A stretch of 64,000 nucleotides of DNA from Chthonomonadaceae bacterium (GCA_025352825.1 JANXSG010000239.1:1-64000); one strand, 5' to 3'; shown: positions 51,572-61,586, counted from the first letter of the stretch. Numbers and translations: made by a program. The notes: generated by a model from the sequence alone, not told the origin.

Positions 51572-53620
51572 TTAATTGTTCGATGGAGCGATGAAGGTAT
51601 CGTTGTCAATCTTATTCCAATGGTCTCCGCTGCGCCAGATAGCTCTTGCTTTGATCGAGCCACCCTGAATATTACTCACAGCACGCCCTGATGGTGGATC
51701 TAGCACGAACTGTACAGCATTCGAGTGCTGCTGCTGCACATCAATCCAGGTAAGCCTGCTTCCGTCCGACAGAGTAAGGAACTTGCCAGCATCATCATTC
51801 ACCTGATATATTTCACCAGAATATCTTACTGGCGTCGCTGCACCGGTGTCTATCCAGTACTCTCCTACCACAACAGTCTTACCAGATTCGCACAGTGGGA
51901 AGTAAATTTTGGTTTTACCACCGATGGGATTATTGCTGCCATCTACTGCGGATTGACCTATATAGAAACTTTTATAATCCATAGATAGCGGGGAATCTGT
52001 CGGAAAGTAGTGTGCATTCGCTTTCAGAATCTGCATTCCCCATTCGTTCTGTGCGCGATAGTATATTCTTAATGACGCAGACTGGAGCCCTTTCGACGCG
52101 ATATCATCCTGATTAAACTGAATAATTCCATCTTTGGCATTCAGGCTGAAGCGTATTCCTGACGGTAATTTGTTGGTAAGGCTGCTTATCTCTTCCCCCG
52201 TATTTGCATTGTAGACCAAGACATCTGGCGTGTTGTACTTTGCAGGGTCGTTAAACATCCCGGTATAAGTTGAATTGTCTCTGAGTTGATCACCATTCAC
52301 TAAGACCTGGGGAATGGAGAGCCGTATAATGTAGGGCGCTTGATTCGGTACACTGCGCTCATCTCGAATAATATGGTTATCGAAGGTGGTATAATCCACG
52401 CGTGCCGTCAGTGGATGCGTTCCCGAGGATGTCTGGACGAACTCATTATGCCCGGTCGGGTTGAATACTAAAACACCTGCGTTGGCACCATTCTGCTGCT
52501 GTTTGCTGAGCCATACATAACTGTATGGATCGTCATCAGGAAAAGTGAAAGATCCGTTGGCTTGCTCTACCGGTGTCGTGCTCTTCAGCTGGAACTGCCT
52601 GCTAATATCTACGCTGTCTCTTTTAAACACCTTGAAGTTTTTGGGCTGGATATTATTCACCAGATCAAACACCGGCTGCCACACAGGTGATAGGTCTTGA
52701 TCTGCAGGTGTAGTGGTATCATCCGGAACGGCAATACTGCTCTGTCCCGCAATAATCGAGAAGACCGAGTTGATACCGCTACCAGAAACCACGTTAGAAT
52801 AGTAGTCGTAGGTTATTCTAAAAAATCGAGTGCCTGGACTATTGATATCTTTTGCACGCCTGGGATAGAACGCAATTTTTGCACTATCATAATCGATTGC
52901 GTACTGAGAGGCATTTTTGAGAACAGGCATCGGATCGGGATTGCTTGGTGTTCGGTCAGAACTCATCTCTATGCGTTCCATAGCAGAACCATATACTTTG
53001 ATGGTATCTGTGCCCTTGGAAGTGTCGAACTGATTAGCGACTGGCCCGAAACGCAGCAGATAAGTACCGCCATAAACTTTATTGGCATTGCTTGTAGAGA
53101 TCGGAATACGAAATGCTTCTCCCACAATTCTGCGAAACCTGTTAATATTGGATACCGAATATGGATCTGTGCCAGTTGCGGTACCGGCGGGAAGATTAGA
53201 GCTAGTGTAATCCTTGATTTCCTCTGGGAGAACGTCTTGATTTACTGTCACTGTGCCATCATTGTGCGTGGTTGTGCTGACGATACTCTCCGGATGAAGA
53301 TTTTGATTTTTTTCGCTTTCTATCTGCTGATTGACTAGCGATAGCGCCGTAGTTTTCTGAGCTGTTTTTAAAATTGCAAGAAATCCAGGAGGAAACAGGC
53401 TAAGTACGGCCATAATCCCTATCAGCAAGACAACAAGAACGACCAGAATTTCAATTAATGAAAAGCCCGAAAATGCGCGATTTTCTCTGTGGCTACGGAT
53501 ATTATTAATTTTAATATTAGTGAACATATAGCACTTTGCCTCTCTGCGGAAGGTCCATCTTGCACTGCTTGCCTGAATGACCGAGACAGAATTATCTAAC
53601 GCATTACCAAGAGTTATCAT
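51572..53620 (-). CDS. PilV-like prepilin-type protein (682 aa ORF)
   Basis: 'RAFSGFSLIEILVVLVVLLIGIMAVLSLFPPGFLAILKTAQKTTALSLVNQQIES'; true start may be internal. Confidence 0.82.
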   Translation of the reverse strand: MITLGNALDNSVSVIQASSARWTFRREAKCYMFTNIKINNIRSHRENRAFSGFSLIEILVVLVVLLIGIMAVLSLFPPGFLAILKTAQKTTALSLVNQQIESEKNQNLHPESIVSTTTHNDGTVTVNQDVLPEEIKDYTSSNLPAGTATGTDPYSVSNINRFRRIVGEAFRIPISTSNANKVYGGTYLLRFGPVANQFDTSKGTDTIKVYGSAMERIEMSSDRTPSNPDPMPVLKNASQYAIDYDSAKIAFYPRRAKDINSPGTRFFRITYDYYSNVVSGSGINSVFSIIAGQSSIAVPDDTTTPADQDLSPVWQPVFDLVNNIQPKNFKVFKRDSVDISRQFQLKSTTPVEQANGSFTFPDDDPYSYVWLSKQQQNGANAGVLVFNPTGHNEFVQTSSGTHPLTARVDYTTFDNHIIRDERSVPNQAPYIIRLSIPQVLVNGDQLRDNSTYTGMFNDPAKYNTPDVLVYNANTGEEISSLTNKLPSGIRFSLNAKDGIIQFNQDDIASKGLQSASLRIYYRAQNEWGMQILKANAHYFPTDSPLSMDYKSFYIGQSAVDGSNNPIGGKTKIYFPLCESGKTVVVGEYWIDTGAATPVRYSGEIYQVNDDAGKFLTLSDGSRLTWIDVQQQHSNAVQFVLDPPSGRAVSNIQGGSIKARAIWRSGDHWNKIDNDTFIAPSNN

Positions 53621-53828
53621 AACTGGTCAACAAAAATCTTGACCTTTTCCCCATCATGAGATTATTCAAATGGGCACGGAAGTATAGTTCATACCGTTCG
53701 ACGAACAATTAATTTTAATTGTTCCTGAAGAACTGACATAGATAATAGACATATATAGTTGGACATGACTCATCACATAACAATTAATAATACGTATGCT
53801 TACTTGCTATACCCTACTTTAACTGGAT

Positions 53829-54830
53829 TTATGGTTGAAAATCCGCAGGAAGTTGGTCGAAAGCTTTTTTAATATCTAGCTTAATCGCAGAGCCTGATAG
53901 AAGGAGCGTCAGCACTTTCCCACTGCCAGCTGTGGCAGCATGATGGGTAACGTACGTAATCACAGTTCGGTCGGTAGGTGGGTTCTTATACTTTAGCTGG
54001 GTGAGAATTGGCTTCCCGTTTACCCCAAGATCGGAGCAGCCATTATCCGGAGTAACAAGGCCAGATTTGTGCGTCCAGTCTGCGGCATAGTGAAGTTCAT
54101 ACACTCGATTGCCAGAAGAGTCCTTCACTGGTGCTCCATAATCATCCAGCATCGGCCCGATATCCATGCTATCCATCAAGTAAAATAGTTTAGGCTTAGA
54201 TGCATAAGAGGCATCTGGTAGATCCGGATCTGGTGTCAGGCAGCCGTTCGTTCCTTGCCAGGTAACCAGTATTCCATTATCTAGAAAGGCTTCGCCATTC
54301 GAATGTGAGATAGATGGCCTGGTAGCCTGCGCAAGTGAAATGGGTGAGTGAACAGGATAGTAAACCTGAGTAACTGCCTGTTTATCCTTCACCGTATTAT
54401 CAGCGCACAGAAACGTAATATAGTCTTTTACCTGTTCGCCGTAAAGGTATCCATTATTAACAGTTTGGGCTCCTGCAGATTTAAAGTTTTCACGAGCGTC
54501 GTTCATAGCCACAATGGATTGGGCAGAATCAGTAGAAAGCGCCGGACGGTAGAGAGGAGAACCATCCACGGGGACTGGATTCACCGGCACCACCCCATAG
54601 CCAAATAACGACGACGGGTAGCGCCCTTCATCTTCGTAAAAAAGACGTGATCCGGTATAAATAGCATGAAGATTGCTGATAGTATTCGTCTGGCGTGTCT
54701 GTTCCCGTATAGCAGCAAACACCGGAAATAGTATCGCTGCAAGTATCGCTATAATTGCGATCACTGTTAACAGCTCTATCATAGTAAATGCTTTAGAAAA
54801 CCGGTCGCGCCGGATGATTGATATTTCCAT
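53829..54830 (-). CDS. Prepilin-type protein (333 aa), paralogue of next gene
   Basis: '[67 protein letters not shown]'. Confidence 0.92.
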   Translation of the reverse strand: MEISIIRRDRFSKAFTMIELLTVIAIIAILAAILFPVFAAIREQTRQTNTISNLHAIYTGSRLFYEDEGRYPSSLFGYGVVPVNPVPVDGSPLYRPALSTDSAQSIVAMNDARENFKSAGAQTVNNGYLYGEQVKDYITFLCADNTVKDKQAVTQVYYPVHSPISLAQATRPSISHSNGEAFLDNGILVTWQGTNGCLTPDPDLPDASYASKPKLFYLMDSMDIGPMLDDYGAPVKDSSGNRVYELHYAADWTHKSGLVTPDNGCSDLGVNGKPILTQLKYKNPPTDRTVITYVTHHAATAGSGKVLTLLLSGSAIKLDIKKAFDQLPADFQP

Positions 54831-54890
54831 GAGTTTCTCCGTATTCTCAAACGGTTGGACGAAATGTTCTCAGCGCCCAGAATATTTCAA

Positions 54891-55715
54891 TTAAGGACCG
54901 AATTTAAGAGGGCCTTTAGGTATGAACTGGTTTAATTGAGCTGCTTTGACAGAGCCATTCAGCATTAGAACAGGAACAATCTCAGAATGTTCTAAAGCTG
55001 CATGATAGGTACACCACGTTATCACAGTAGTATCTTCTGGAGGGCTCAAAAATTTTAGTTGGTTCGGCGGGTCAGTGGAATCATTCACCAGCCCTGTCCA
55101 GTCCAGGCTATAATGCAGTTCGGTGACGGTATTGCCATTTATTTTCACCGGCTGACCGGAATTATCCACCTGCGGCCCGCTGTCGTAGCTGTCGTAGCTG
55201 TAGACATAAACCGGCGTTGTTCCATTATCTATGACGGGCTTATCATCTCCAATTGCATGGTGTATCAACGAAGTGTAAAATACCTGCTGCCCTGCAATAT
55301 TGCTGCCTGCGGTGGGAGGATAGATTACTGCGGTGGCCTCGTTTACCTGTTGATGCGTGTTATCAGGGCATAAAAATAGTGCTTTATCTTTGGTATATTT
55401 TTGGCCCGCTGTCAAAGGCCTATACATAGTTATTTGGTCGATAGCGGTAACTGGCCCATTTGTTCCATCATAAAATTGAACTCCGGCCTGGGCAAACCCT
55501 AATAGTGATGCTGGATATTTTGCGTTATCAGTATGATAGAGTTTCATATCTACCCCAATTTCGTGCAGCTGAGTCATACAGGTAGACTGACGAACTTTTC
55601 TGCGTACCGTACCAAAAACTGGAAACAGCAGGGCAGCTAAAATACCGATGATTGCAATGACCGTGAGCAGTTCGATTAAAGTGAATGCTCGTTTAACTGT
55701 TCTTGGAGCTTTCAT
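54891..55715 (-). CDS. Prepilin-type protein (274 aa)
   Basis: 'KRAFTLIELLTVIAIIGILAALLFPVFGTVRRKVRQSTCMTQLHEIGVDMKLYHTDNAKYPASLLGFA'. Confidence 0.92.
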   Translation of the reverse strand: MKAPRTVKRAFTLIELLTVIAIIGILAALLFPVFGTVRRKVRQSTCMTQLHEIGVDMKLYHTDNAKYPASLLGFAQAGVQFYDGTNGPVTAIDQITMYRPLTAGQKYTKDKALFLCPDNTHQQVNEATAVIYPPTAGSNIAGQQVFYTSLIHHAIGDDKPVIDNGTTPVYVYSYDSYDSGPQVDNSGQPVKINGNTVTELHYSLDWTGLVNDSTDPPNQLKFLSPPEDTTVITWCTYHAALEHSEIVPVLMLNGSVKAAQLNQFIPKGPLKFGP

Positions 55716-55874
55716 GATTCGCTTTCTATGCCAAATCTCGTAGTAAAGTCAATTCATCAACCTACTTTTGAACTGCGAACAATCTCATACTAAATGAACT
55801 GTATATCGGATTTATGACGAATGTTGTAAGTGGGATGTTCCTGATCTGCTCTATGACAGCAATATTACCGGGTG

Positions 55875-56927
55875 CTAAGGCATAGGTTTTGGTAAGGCGT
55901 AATTCAAATACGCTGCTGTCAACATCTCACCAAAAAATAGCGCTGCCAGGAAACCAATCACTAGAAATGGCCCGAACGGAATAGCACTCGGTGCTGGTGT
56001 AAAGGGCTCCTCTATTTCCTGCAGCGATTCTATTCGATTATTACGTCTTGCCGGGTGAATAAAATCGTTCACAATATCGATCAAATCCCCGAGTATGAGA
56101 CAATATCCGATCTCAAGAACTTGCTCTTTAAAGCTGGACTCCGGTAACATTACTGCATCTGAAATAATGTCTGCTGTTTGTACTTCTGGCTTTTGAAATC
56201 GGGTTCGCATAGAAATAAGCGCGATGCCAATTACCACGCCGGACATACATGATGCAAATACCCAAATCGGAAACAGGCGCAGTGGATTCATGCCAACCGG
56301 GGTGACTGAGATCAGCATAGCGCCCATTGCTCTCGCCAGGAGTGGATCTCCCAGCCCCATGGCCTCCTGCCGCTTCCAAACCCATCCTAGTATGCGCACC
56401 ACACCAAATATAAGTGTCCCGACAATGGCTCCGAATATCGATCTAGGCAGCCATCCCCAAAGAAGTTCATGTCCAGTTTCATGAGTAACTATCCCGTAGA
56501 TATCTCTGCCCGAAGCAACTACGAGTGCAAAAATATTCAGCTCATCCGGGATAGTGAATGTTGCCATATCTATGAAATAGACAGGAATCATTGCAGAAAT
56601 AAAAAGCAACAGCGAGATGCAAGTTACAGTATTTAGCTGGAATCCAAAATAAACGGCTAAAAATAACAAACCCGTCAGCAACTCAATGCTGAAATATCGC
56701 CACGATATCTTCTGTTTACATCCCCTGCATCTGCACCCTAATATTAGAAAACTGAGCAACGGTATAAGATCCAAAGCTGTCAGTCTTCTCTGACACTTTG
56801 GGCAGTGAGAAGGCGGCCGAGATAGCGATAATCCTATAGGCATCCTATATATCACTACATTGAGGAAACTGCCAATGCAAATTCCATAGATGAATGTAAT
56901 AACCGCCCAGAACGAAGGTGGAAGCAT
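55875..56927 (-). CDS. pilD: Prepilin peptidase (A24 family)
   Basis: 'GSFLNVVIYRMP', two Cys pairs 'CPKCQRRL...CRCRGCKQKISWRY', 'FIDMATFTIPDELN', 'MGLGDPLLARAMGAM'. Confidence 0.93.
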   Translation of the reverse strand: MLPPSFWAVITFIYGICIGSFLNVVIYRMPIGLSLSRPPSHCPKCQRRLTALDLIPLLSFLILGCRCRGCKQKISWRYFSIELLTGLLFLAVYFGFQLNTVTCISLLLFISAMIPVYFIDMATFTIPDELNIFALVVASGRDIYGIVTHETGHELLWGWLPRSIFGAIVGTLIFGVVRILGWVWKRQEAMGLGDPLLARAMGAMLISVTPVGMNPLRLFPIWVFASCMSGVVIGIALISMRTRFQKPEVQTADIISDAVMLPESSFKEQVLEIGYCLILGDLIDIVNDFIHPARRNNRIESLQEIEEPFTPAPSAIPFGPFLVIGFLAALFFGEMLTAAYLNYALPKPMP

Positions 56928-57002
56928 AATAGTTAAGAAAGAGTGCTTCCTGCCATCCGAAGACCGCAGAAAACACTAATTCACGATGCCTTTCTATAGT
57001 GC

Positions 57003-58247
57003 CTACTTATCTGCGCCGGCCTTGTCATCATCTCCGCCACTAAGGTTCTGAATAACAGAAACAAGTGGCATAAACATGGCGATAACGATGAATCCAACCA
57101 CTACTCCGAGGAACACTATCATAACGGGCTCAATAGCTGAGGTGAGCGACTGAAGTGAGGATTCGACTTCGCCTTCGTAGAACTCCGCTATTTTAGAAAG
57201 CATGTGATCCAATGCACCAGATTCTTCGCCAATCGAAATCATATGAACTACCATCGGTGGGAACATCTTGCTCTTAATGAGCGGTTCGTTGATGCGCTCA
57301 CCTTCACGAATTCTCGCGCGGGCATTCATAATCGCTTCGCTGATGATCTCGTTGCCTACCGTACCAGCCACCGTCTCCATAGCCTGCAAAATTGGTACTC
57401 CAGAGACTAACAGAGTGGAGAGTGTTCGTGAGAATCGGGCAAGGCATATTTTGTGGCTGAGTTTCCCAAATACCGGTATCTTCAGCTTAAGCCTATCGAT
57501 AACTCTCCGCCCAACCTTTGTGGTTCCGAAATACTTTATCGCCATCCAGCCTACAACTACTATCAGTATGCCTATATACCACTTGCTCTTCAGGAAGTCA
57601 CTGACGTCTACAAGGAACTGGGTCATCCAGGGAAGTTCTTTGACGTTGAGATCGTGGAACAGCTCAACGAACTTGGGTACAATAAAGGTGCATAAGCCAA
57701 GAACGATAAGTACCGCCACAATAACAACAATCGTGGGGTATGTAAGTGCAGCCTTGACTTTACGCCGAAGCTCCATATCTTTTTCAAGGAAGTGGGATAA
57801 CCTCTGCAGCGCTTCTTCAAGTACACCACCGACCTCTCCCGCTCGGATTAATCCGATAAAAAGGTGGTTGAAGACCTTGGGGTATTTCTGCATGGAGCGC
57901 GAAAGTGTCTGGCCACTCTCTACCTCTGCCTGAATTTCAAGTAGGATTCGCTTTAGTTTTGGATTGGTAGTCTGCTCGCCAAGCACATCGAGTGCACGTA
58001 CCAGTGATACGCCAGCATCAATCATAGTAGAAAACTGACGGCAGAAAATAGAGAGATCGGCAAGCTTTACCTTCCCCCATCCTCCCCCGGCAGCTTTCTT
58101 TTTTGCAGCCTGAGTCTGCGTGACGTCCGTCACTTGGAAACCTTGTTCTTGCAGGCGTCGCTTCAATATATCCTGGTTTTCAGCTTCCGAAGTACCGGTG
58201 CGCTGTACGCCGGTTCCGTCACGCACGGTGTATTGATATGTGGGCAT
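57003..58247 (-). CDS. pilC: Type IV pilus inner-membrane platform protein (GspF family)
   Basis: 'LADLSIFCRQFSTMIDAGVSLVRALDVLGEQTTNPKLKRIL', 'RAGEVGGVLEEALQRLSHFLEKDMELRRKVKAALTYP', 'FYEGEVESSLQSLTSAIEPVMIVFLG'. Confidence 0.95.
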   Translation of the reverse strand: MPTYQYTVRDGTGVQRTGTSEAENQDILKRRLQEQGFQVTDVTQTQAAKKKAAGGGWGKVKLADLSIFCRQFSTMIDAGVSLVRALDVLGEQTTNPKLKRILLEIQAEVESGQTLSRSMQKYPKVFNHLFIGLIRAGEVGGVLEEALQRLSHFLEKDMELRRKVKAALTYPTIVVIVAVLIVLGLCTFIVPKFVELFHDLNVKELPWMTQFLVDVSDFLKSKWYIGILIVVVGWMAIKYFGTTKVGRRVIDRLKLKIPVFGKLSHKICLARFSRTLSTLLVSGVPILQAMETVAGTVGNEIISEAIMNARARIREGERINEPLIKSKMFPPMVVHMISIGEESGALDHMLSKIAEFYEGEVESSLQSLTSAIEPVMIVFLGVVVGFIVIAMFMPLVSVIQNLSGGDDDKAGADK

Positions 58248-58362
58248 TGCAATTCCTCCGTAATAGCGCTCGGAACTTTCTCCGCGCCAAGAGATCGAAG
58301 CTTTTAAAAATGCGACGGGATCAGTCCCTTCGCTCTAAAGTGCAAATATCACTGCTTATACG

Positions 58363-59595
58363 TTAGCGTCTTTGAGCCTGCTGCCCCGGCTGAGGAACAG
58401 TGGAAGTCTGGATCATCTTCTCTAGCTCCTGCGGGTTCATAGCTCGTGTCATCGCCTCATCAAGGGAAATAACTCCGCGTACAAAGAGATCACGCAGTCC
58501 CTGATCCATCGTCTGCATTCCAACATTTGCACTGGTTTGAATCATGGAGGTGATCTGATGTGCCTTAGACTCACGTATCAGGTTGCGGATAGCAGGGCTG
58601 GCACGCATAATCTCCATACAACACACTCGGCCAGGCTGATTCGCACGGGGAATCAACTGCTGACATAGGATAGCTTGCAAATTGTTCGAAAGCTGCAGTC
58701 GAACCTGCTCCTGCTGCCCGGGTGGAAATGAGTCGACAATTCTCTCAACCGAAGTCGCTGCTGAGTTGGTGTGAAGAGTAGCAAATACGAGGTGGCCAGT
58801 TTCTGCAGCGGAGACTGCCATCTGCATGGTCTCAAGGTCTCTCATTTCACCCACAAGGATCACATCTGGGTCTTCACGAAGAGCCGCCCGGAGCGCATTC
58901 TTAAACGCTCTGGTGTCCTGCCCAACTTCGCGCTGATTGATAACACTGTACCTATGCGTATGCAGGTATTCGATTGGGTCTTCTATAGTGATGATATGCT
59001 TGCTGGATTCCAAATTGATCTGATTGATCATGGCAGCAAGAGAGGTAGATTTACCCGATCCTGTAGGCCCGGTTACAAGCACAAGCCCTCGAGGCAGTCG
59101 GGTAAGCTCCTCAACAATAGCAGGCAATCCAAGATCTTTGGTGGTTGGAATTCTCTGGGGAATCTGCCGAAAAGCACTCGCCACATTACCCTTGTCTCGA
59201 AATACATTCACACGGAAACGGGCAATACGTGCAAGCTGGTATGAAAAGTCGAGCTCCAGATTTGTTTCAAATGCCTGAATCTGCTCATCCGTAAGAATAT
59301 CGTATATTAAGCGCTGAGAGTCTTGAGGCGACACCTTATCGTATGCGACGGGAACCAGAGCGCCATCCACACGAATAATTGGCGGTATTCCCACAGCAAG
59401 ATGCAGATCAGAAGATCCTTTTTCGTGCATTACTCGAAGAAGGTCGTCGATATGGGCATCGTCGAGGGGAAGCGGCCTGGCTGCTGCTGCAGGTACGGCG
59501 ACAGGTACAGTAGGCACAGACATAGCCCGCTGCTGGCCGGGCATAGGCGGAATACCGGCAGGCGGTGCAGATTTAGGTAACTGTTGATCGGACAA
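58363..59595 (-). CDS. pilT: Type IV pilus retraction ATPase PilT
   Basis: 'SDLHLAVGIPPIIRVDG', 'LVLVTGPTGSGKSTSLAAMINQIN', 'DPDVILVGEMRDLETMQMAVSAAETGHLVFATLHTNSAA', 'AIRNLIRESKAHQI'. Confidence 0.95.
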   Translation of the reverse strand: MSDQQLPKSAPPAGIPPMPGQQRAMSVPTVPVAVPAAAARPLPLDDAHIDDLLRVMHEKGSSDLHLAVGIPPIIRVDGALVPVAYDKVSPQDSQRLIYDILTDEQIQAFETNLELDFSYQLARIARFRVNVFRDKGNVASAFRQIPQRIPTTKDLGLPAIVEELTRLPRGLVLVTGPTGSGKSTSLAAMINQINLESSKHIITIEDPIEYLHTHRYSVINQREVGQDTRAFKNALRAALREDPDVILVGEMRDLETMQMAVSAAETGHLVFATLHTNSAATSVERIVDSFPPGQQEQVRLQLSNNLQAILCQQLIPRANQPGRVCCMEIMRASPAIRNLIRESKAHQITSMIQTSANVGMQTMDQGLRDLFVRGVISLDEAMTRAMNPQELEKMIQTSTVPQPGQQAQRR

Positions 59596-59646
59596 GATAT
59601 CTCACTCCAATAGAACTGATTAAATCAATAATTAGCAGCCGGCTGA

Positions 59647-61443
59647 CTAGTAGCCAGCAGTGAAGACGACACGCATTACCTCTTCAGGGGTAGTTTGACA
59701 CTCCAAAATCTTAATAAGCCCATCTTCGCGAAGTTCCTTCATACCGTTCGCCTTTGCGGCCTCTTTCAGGTCTGCAAGAGGAGCCCGTCGAATTACCATT
59801 TCGGCAATTTCTGCATTCATCCTTAGCAGTTCATAGAATCCAATACGCCCTTTATAGCCAGTCTGTCGGCACATTTCGCATCCTCGGCCTCGTGCTAGCT
59901 GCACTTTTTCAGGGCTGTTGGCATCTGTACGCATCCCAAATCTTCGCAGTTCCACTGCATCCACCTCGTAGAACTCCTTACAATTCACACATATTTTTCT
60001 GCCAAGGCGCTGTGCAAGAATTCCCACCAGGGTCGCTGAGACCATAAATGGTTCTACACCCATCTCGATCAATCGGAGTGTGGCAGAGGGTGCATCATTG
60101 GTGTGGAGAGTAGATAAAACAAGGTGGCCGGTGAGCGCCGCTTCGACAGCGATACTGGCGGTTTCAAGATCGCGCATCTCTCCAACCATAATGATATCTG
60201 GATCCTGCCGCAGGAACGATCTAAGCGCCTTACCAAAATCAAGGCCGGCCTTCTTATTGATCTGTACCTGAGTGATTCCGGAAAGCTGATATTCGCAGGG
60301 GTCTTCAATGGTCAGAATATTTTTTTCGATACTATTCAGCTTATTGAGAACAGAGTACTGAGTAGTAGTTTTTCCAGATCCGGTGGGGCCAGTGGAAAGG
60401 ATCATGCCGTTTGGCTGCTGGGCCAGTTCTTCTAGCTGTGTCTGAACTTCTGGTGTAAATCCCAGCTTGTTCAAACCGATCATAACGCTGCTTTTATCCA
60501 GGATACGGGCGACTATCTTTTCACCATGTAGATTCGGAAGACAGGAGACTCGGAGGTCAAAATCTTTATTTTCAAAACGGATACCGATACGGCCATCTTG
60601 TGGCACACGGCGCTCTGCGATGTTCAGGTCAGACATAATTTTGAAACGCGCCGTGAGAGGCATCTGAAGGTATTTTGGCATCTGCATCGTTTCGTGCATG
60701 ACACCGTCGATTCGATACCGCACGCGCATACCTTTTCGATCAGGCTCTACATGAATATCAGAAGCGCCTTCACGAACTGCCTGTTGGATAATTGCGTTGG
60801 CAAGGCGCACGATAGGGGCTTCTTCTACCTGCTTAGTAAGAGCATCTTCATCATCATCATCTTTCGCTGCATCCCCACGAGCGCCAAACTCGGCCATTGC
60901 CTGAGCCATGGTTGCTTTTGCATCCCCATCCAGGATATCGGTTCCACCGCCCTTCATGGGATTCATTCCGCCTTTGACGGGAGCAACCGAGCCAGGAATG
61001 CCCTCCACCGTGGTGCCGCCATAATTTTTAGCGATGGCATCTTCGATCTGTTCGGGTATTCCGAGAACTCCCTGGACTGCGCAGCGTGATACGAGCCGAA
61101 TCTGATCAGTGGCAATCAAATTATTAGGATCCGCCATCGCCACCCACAGTTTTGCACCTTCTTTCTTGAGTGGCATCACGTTAAGGCGTTTAGCGATGTG
61201 CTCTGGCACAATATTGACGGCACCAGCTTCGGGCTTAAAAGTGTTGTAGTCCCAAAAGCCGACGTTCATCTCCTGGGCTTTGGCTTCATATACATCCCGA
61301 GCGGGCAATCCCATATCTATGAGCACTTTCGAAAGCTCGCCGTGCGTGTTTTGCTGCGCTTTTAGAGCTTCCTGAAGCTGCTCCGGGGAGATATATCCCT
61401 TTTCGAGCATGTAGTCGCCAAGACTTTTCCTAGCCGTTACCAT
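59647..61443 (-). CDS. pilB: Type IV pilus assembly ATPase PilB with N-terminal MshEN-like domain
   Basis: 'SDIHVEPDRKGMRVRYRIDG', 'GMILSTGPTGSGKTTTQYSVLNKLN', 'FLRQDPDIIMVGEMRDLETASIAVEAALTGHLVLSTLHTNDA', zinc motif 'CVNC...CEMC'. Confidence 0.95.
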   Translation of the reverse strand: MVTARKSLGDYMLEKGYISPEQLQEALKAQQNTHGELSKVLIDMGLPARDVYEAKAQEMNVGFWDYNTFKPEAGAVNIVPEHIAKRLNVMPLKKEGAKLWVAMADPNNLIATDQIRLVSRCAVQGVLGIPEQIEDAIAKNYGGTTVEGIPGSVAPVKGGMNPMKGGGTDILDGDAKATMAQAMAEFGARGDAAKDDDDEDALTKQVEEAPIVRLANAIIQQAVREGASDIHVEPDRKGMRVRYRIDGVMHETMQMPKYLQMPLTARFKIMSDLNIAERRVPQDGRIGIRFENKDFDLRVSCLPNLHGEKIVARILDKSSVMIGLNKLGFTPEVQTQLEELAQQPNGMILSTGPTGSGKTTTQYSVLNKLNSIEKNILTIEDPCEYQLSGITQVQINKKAGLDFGKALRSFLRQDPDIIMVGEMRDLETASIAVEAALTGHLVLSTLHTNDAPSATLRLIEMGVEPFMVSATLVGILAQRLGRKICVNCKEFYEVDAVELRRFGMRTDANSPEKVQLARGRGCEMCRQTGYKGRIGFYELLRMNAEIAEMVIRRAPLADLKEAAKANGMKELREDGLIKILECQTTPEEVMRVVFTAGY

Positions 61444-61586
61444 ATTTGTCTCTCCATCGATGCGCTGCGAACTTTATTTTAAGCACACCAAACAGCAATG
61501 CCCTGTTCCTGCGAGTATTTACATTCAGGTCGCCCGATTATATCACACCCAGACAGTTCACGCAAGCGAACGGCCATATGTATCTC

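Noticed and set aside
52697-53338. 213-aa plus-strand ORF
   Set aside because: Antisense to the PilV-like gene; no domain-like sequence.
57268-57933. 221-aa plus-strand ORF
   Set aside because: Antisense to pilC, which is unambiguous.
55875-61443. Type II secretion system instead of type IV pilus
   Set aside because: PilT retraction ATPase is present and no GspC/D/L/M-like genes are in the window; T4P fits better, although secretin and PilMNO are not visible here.
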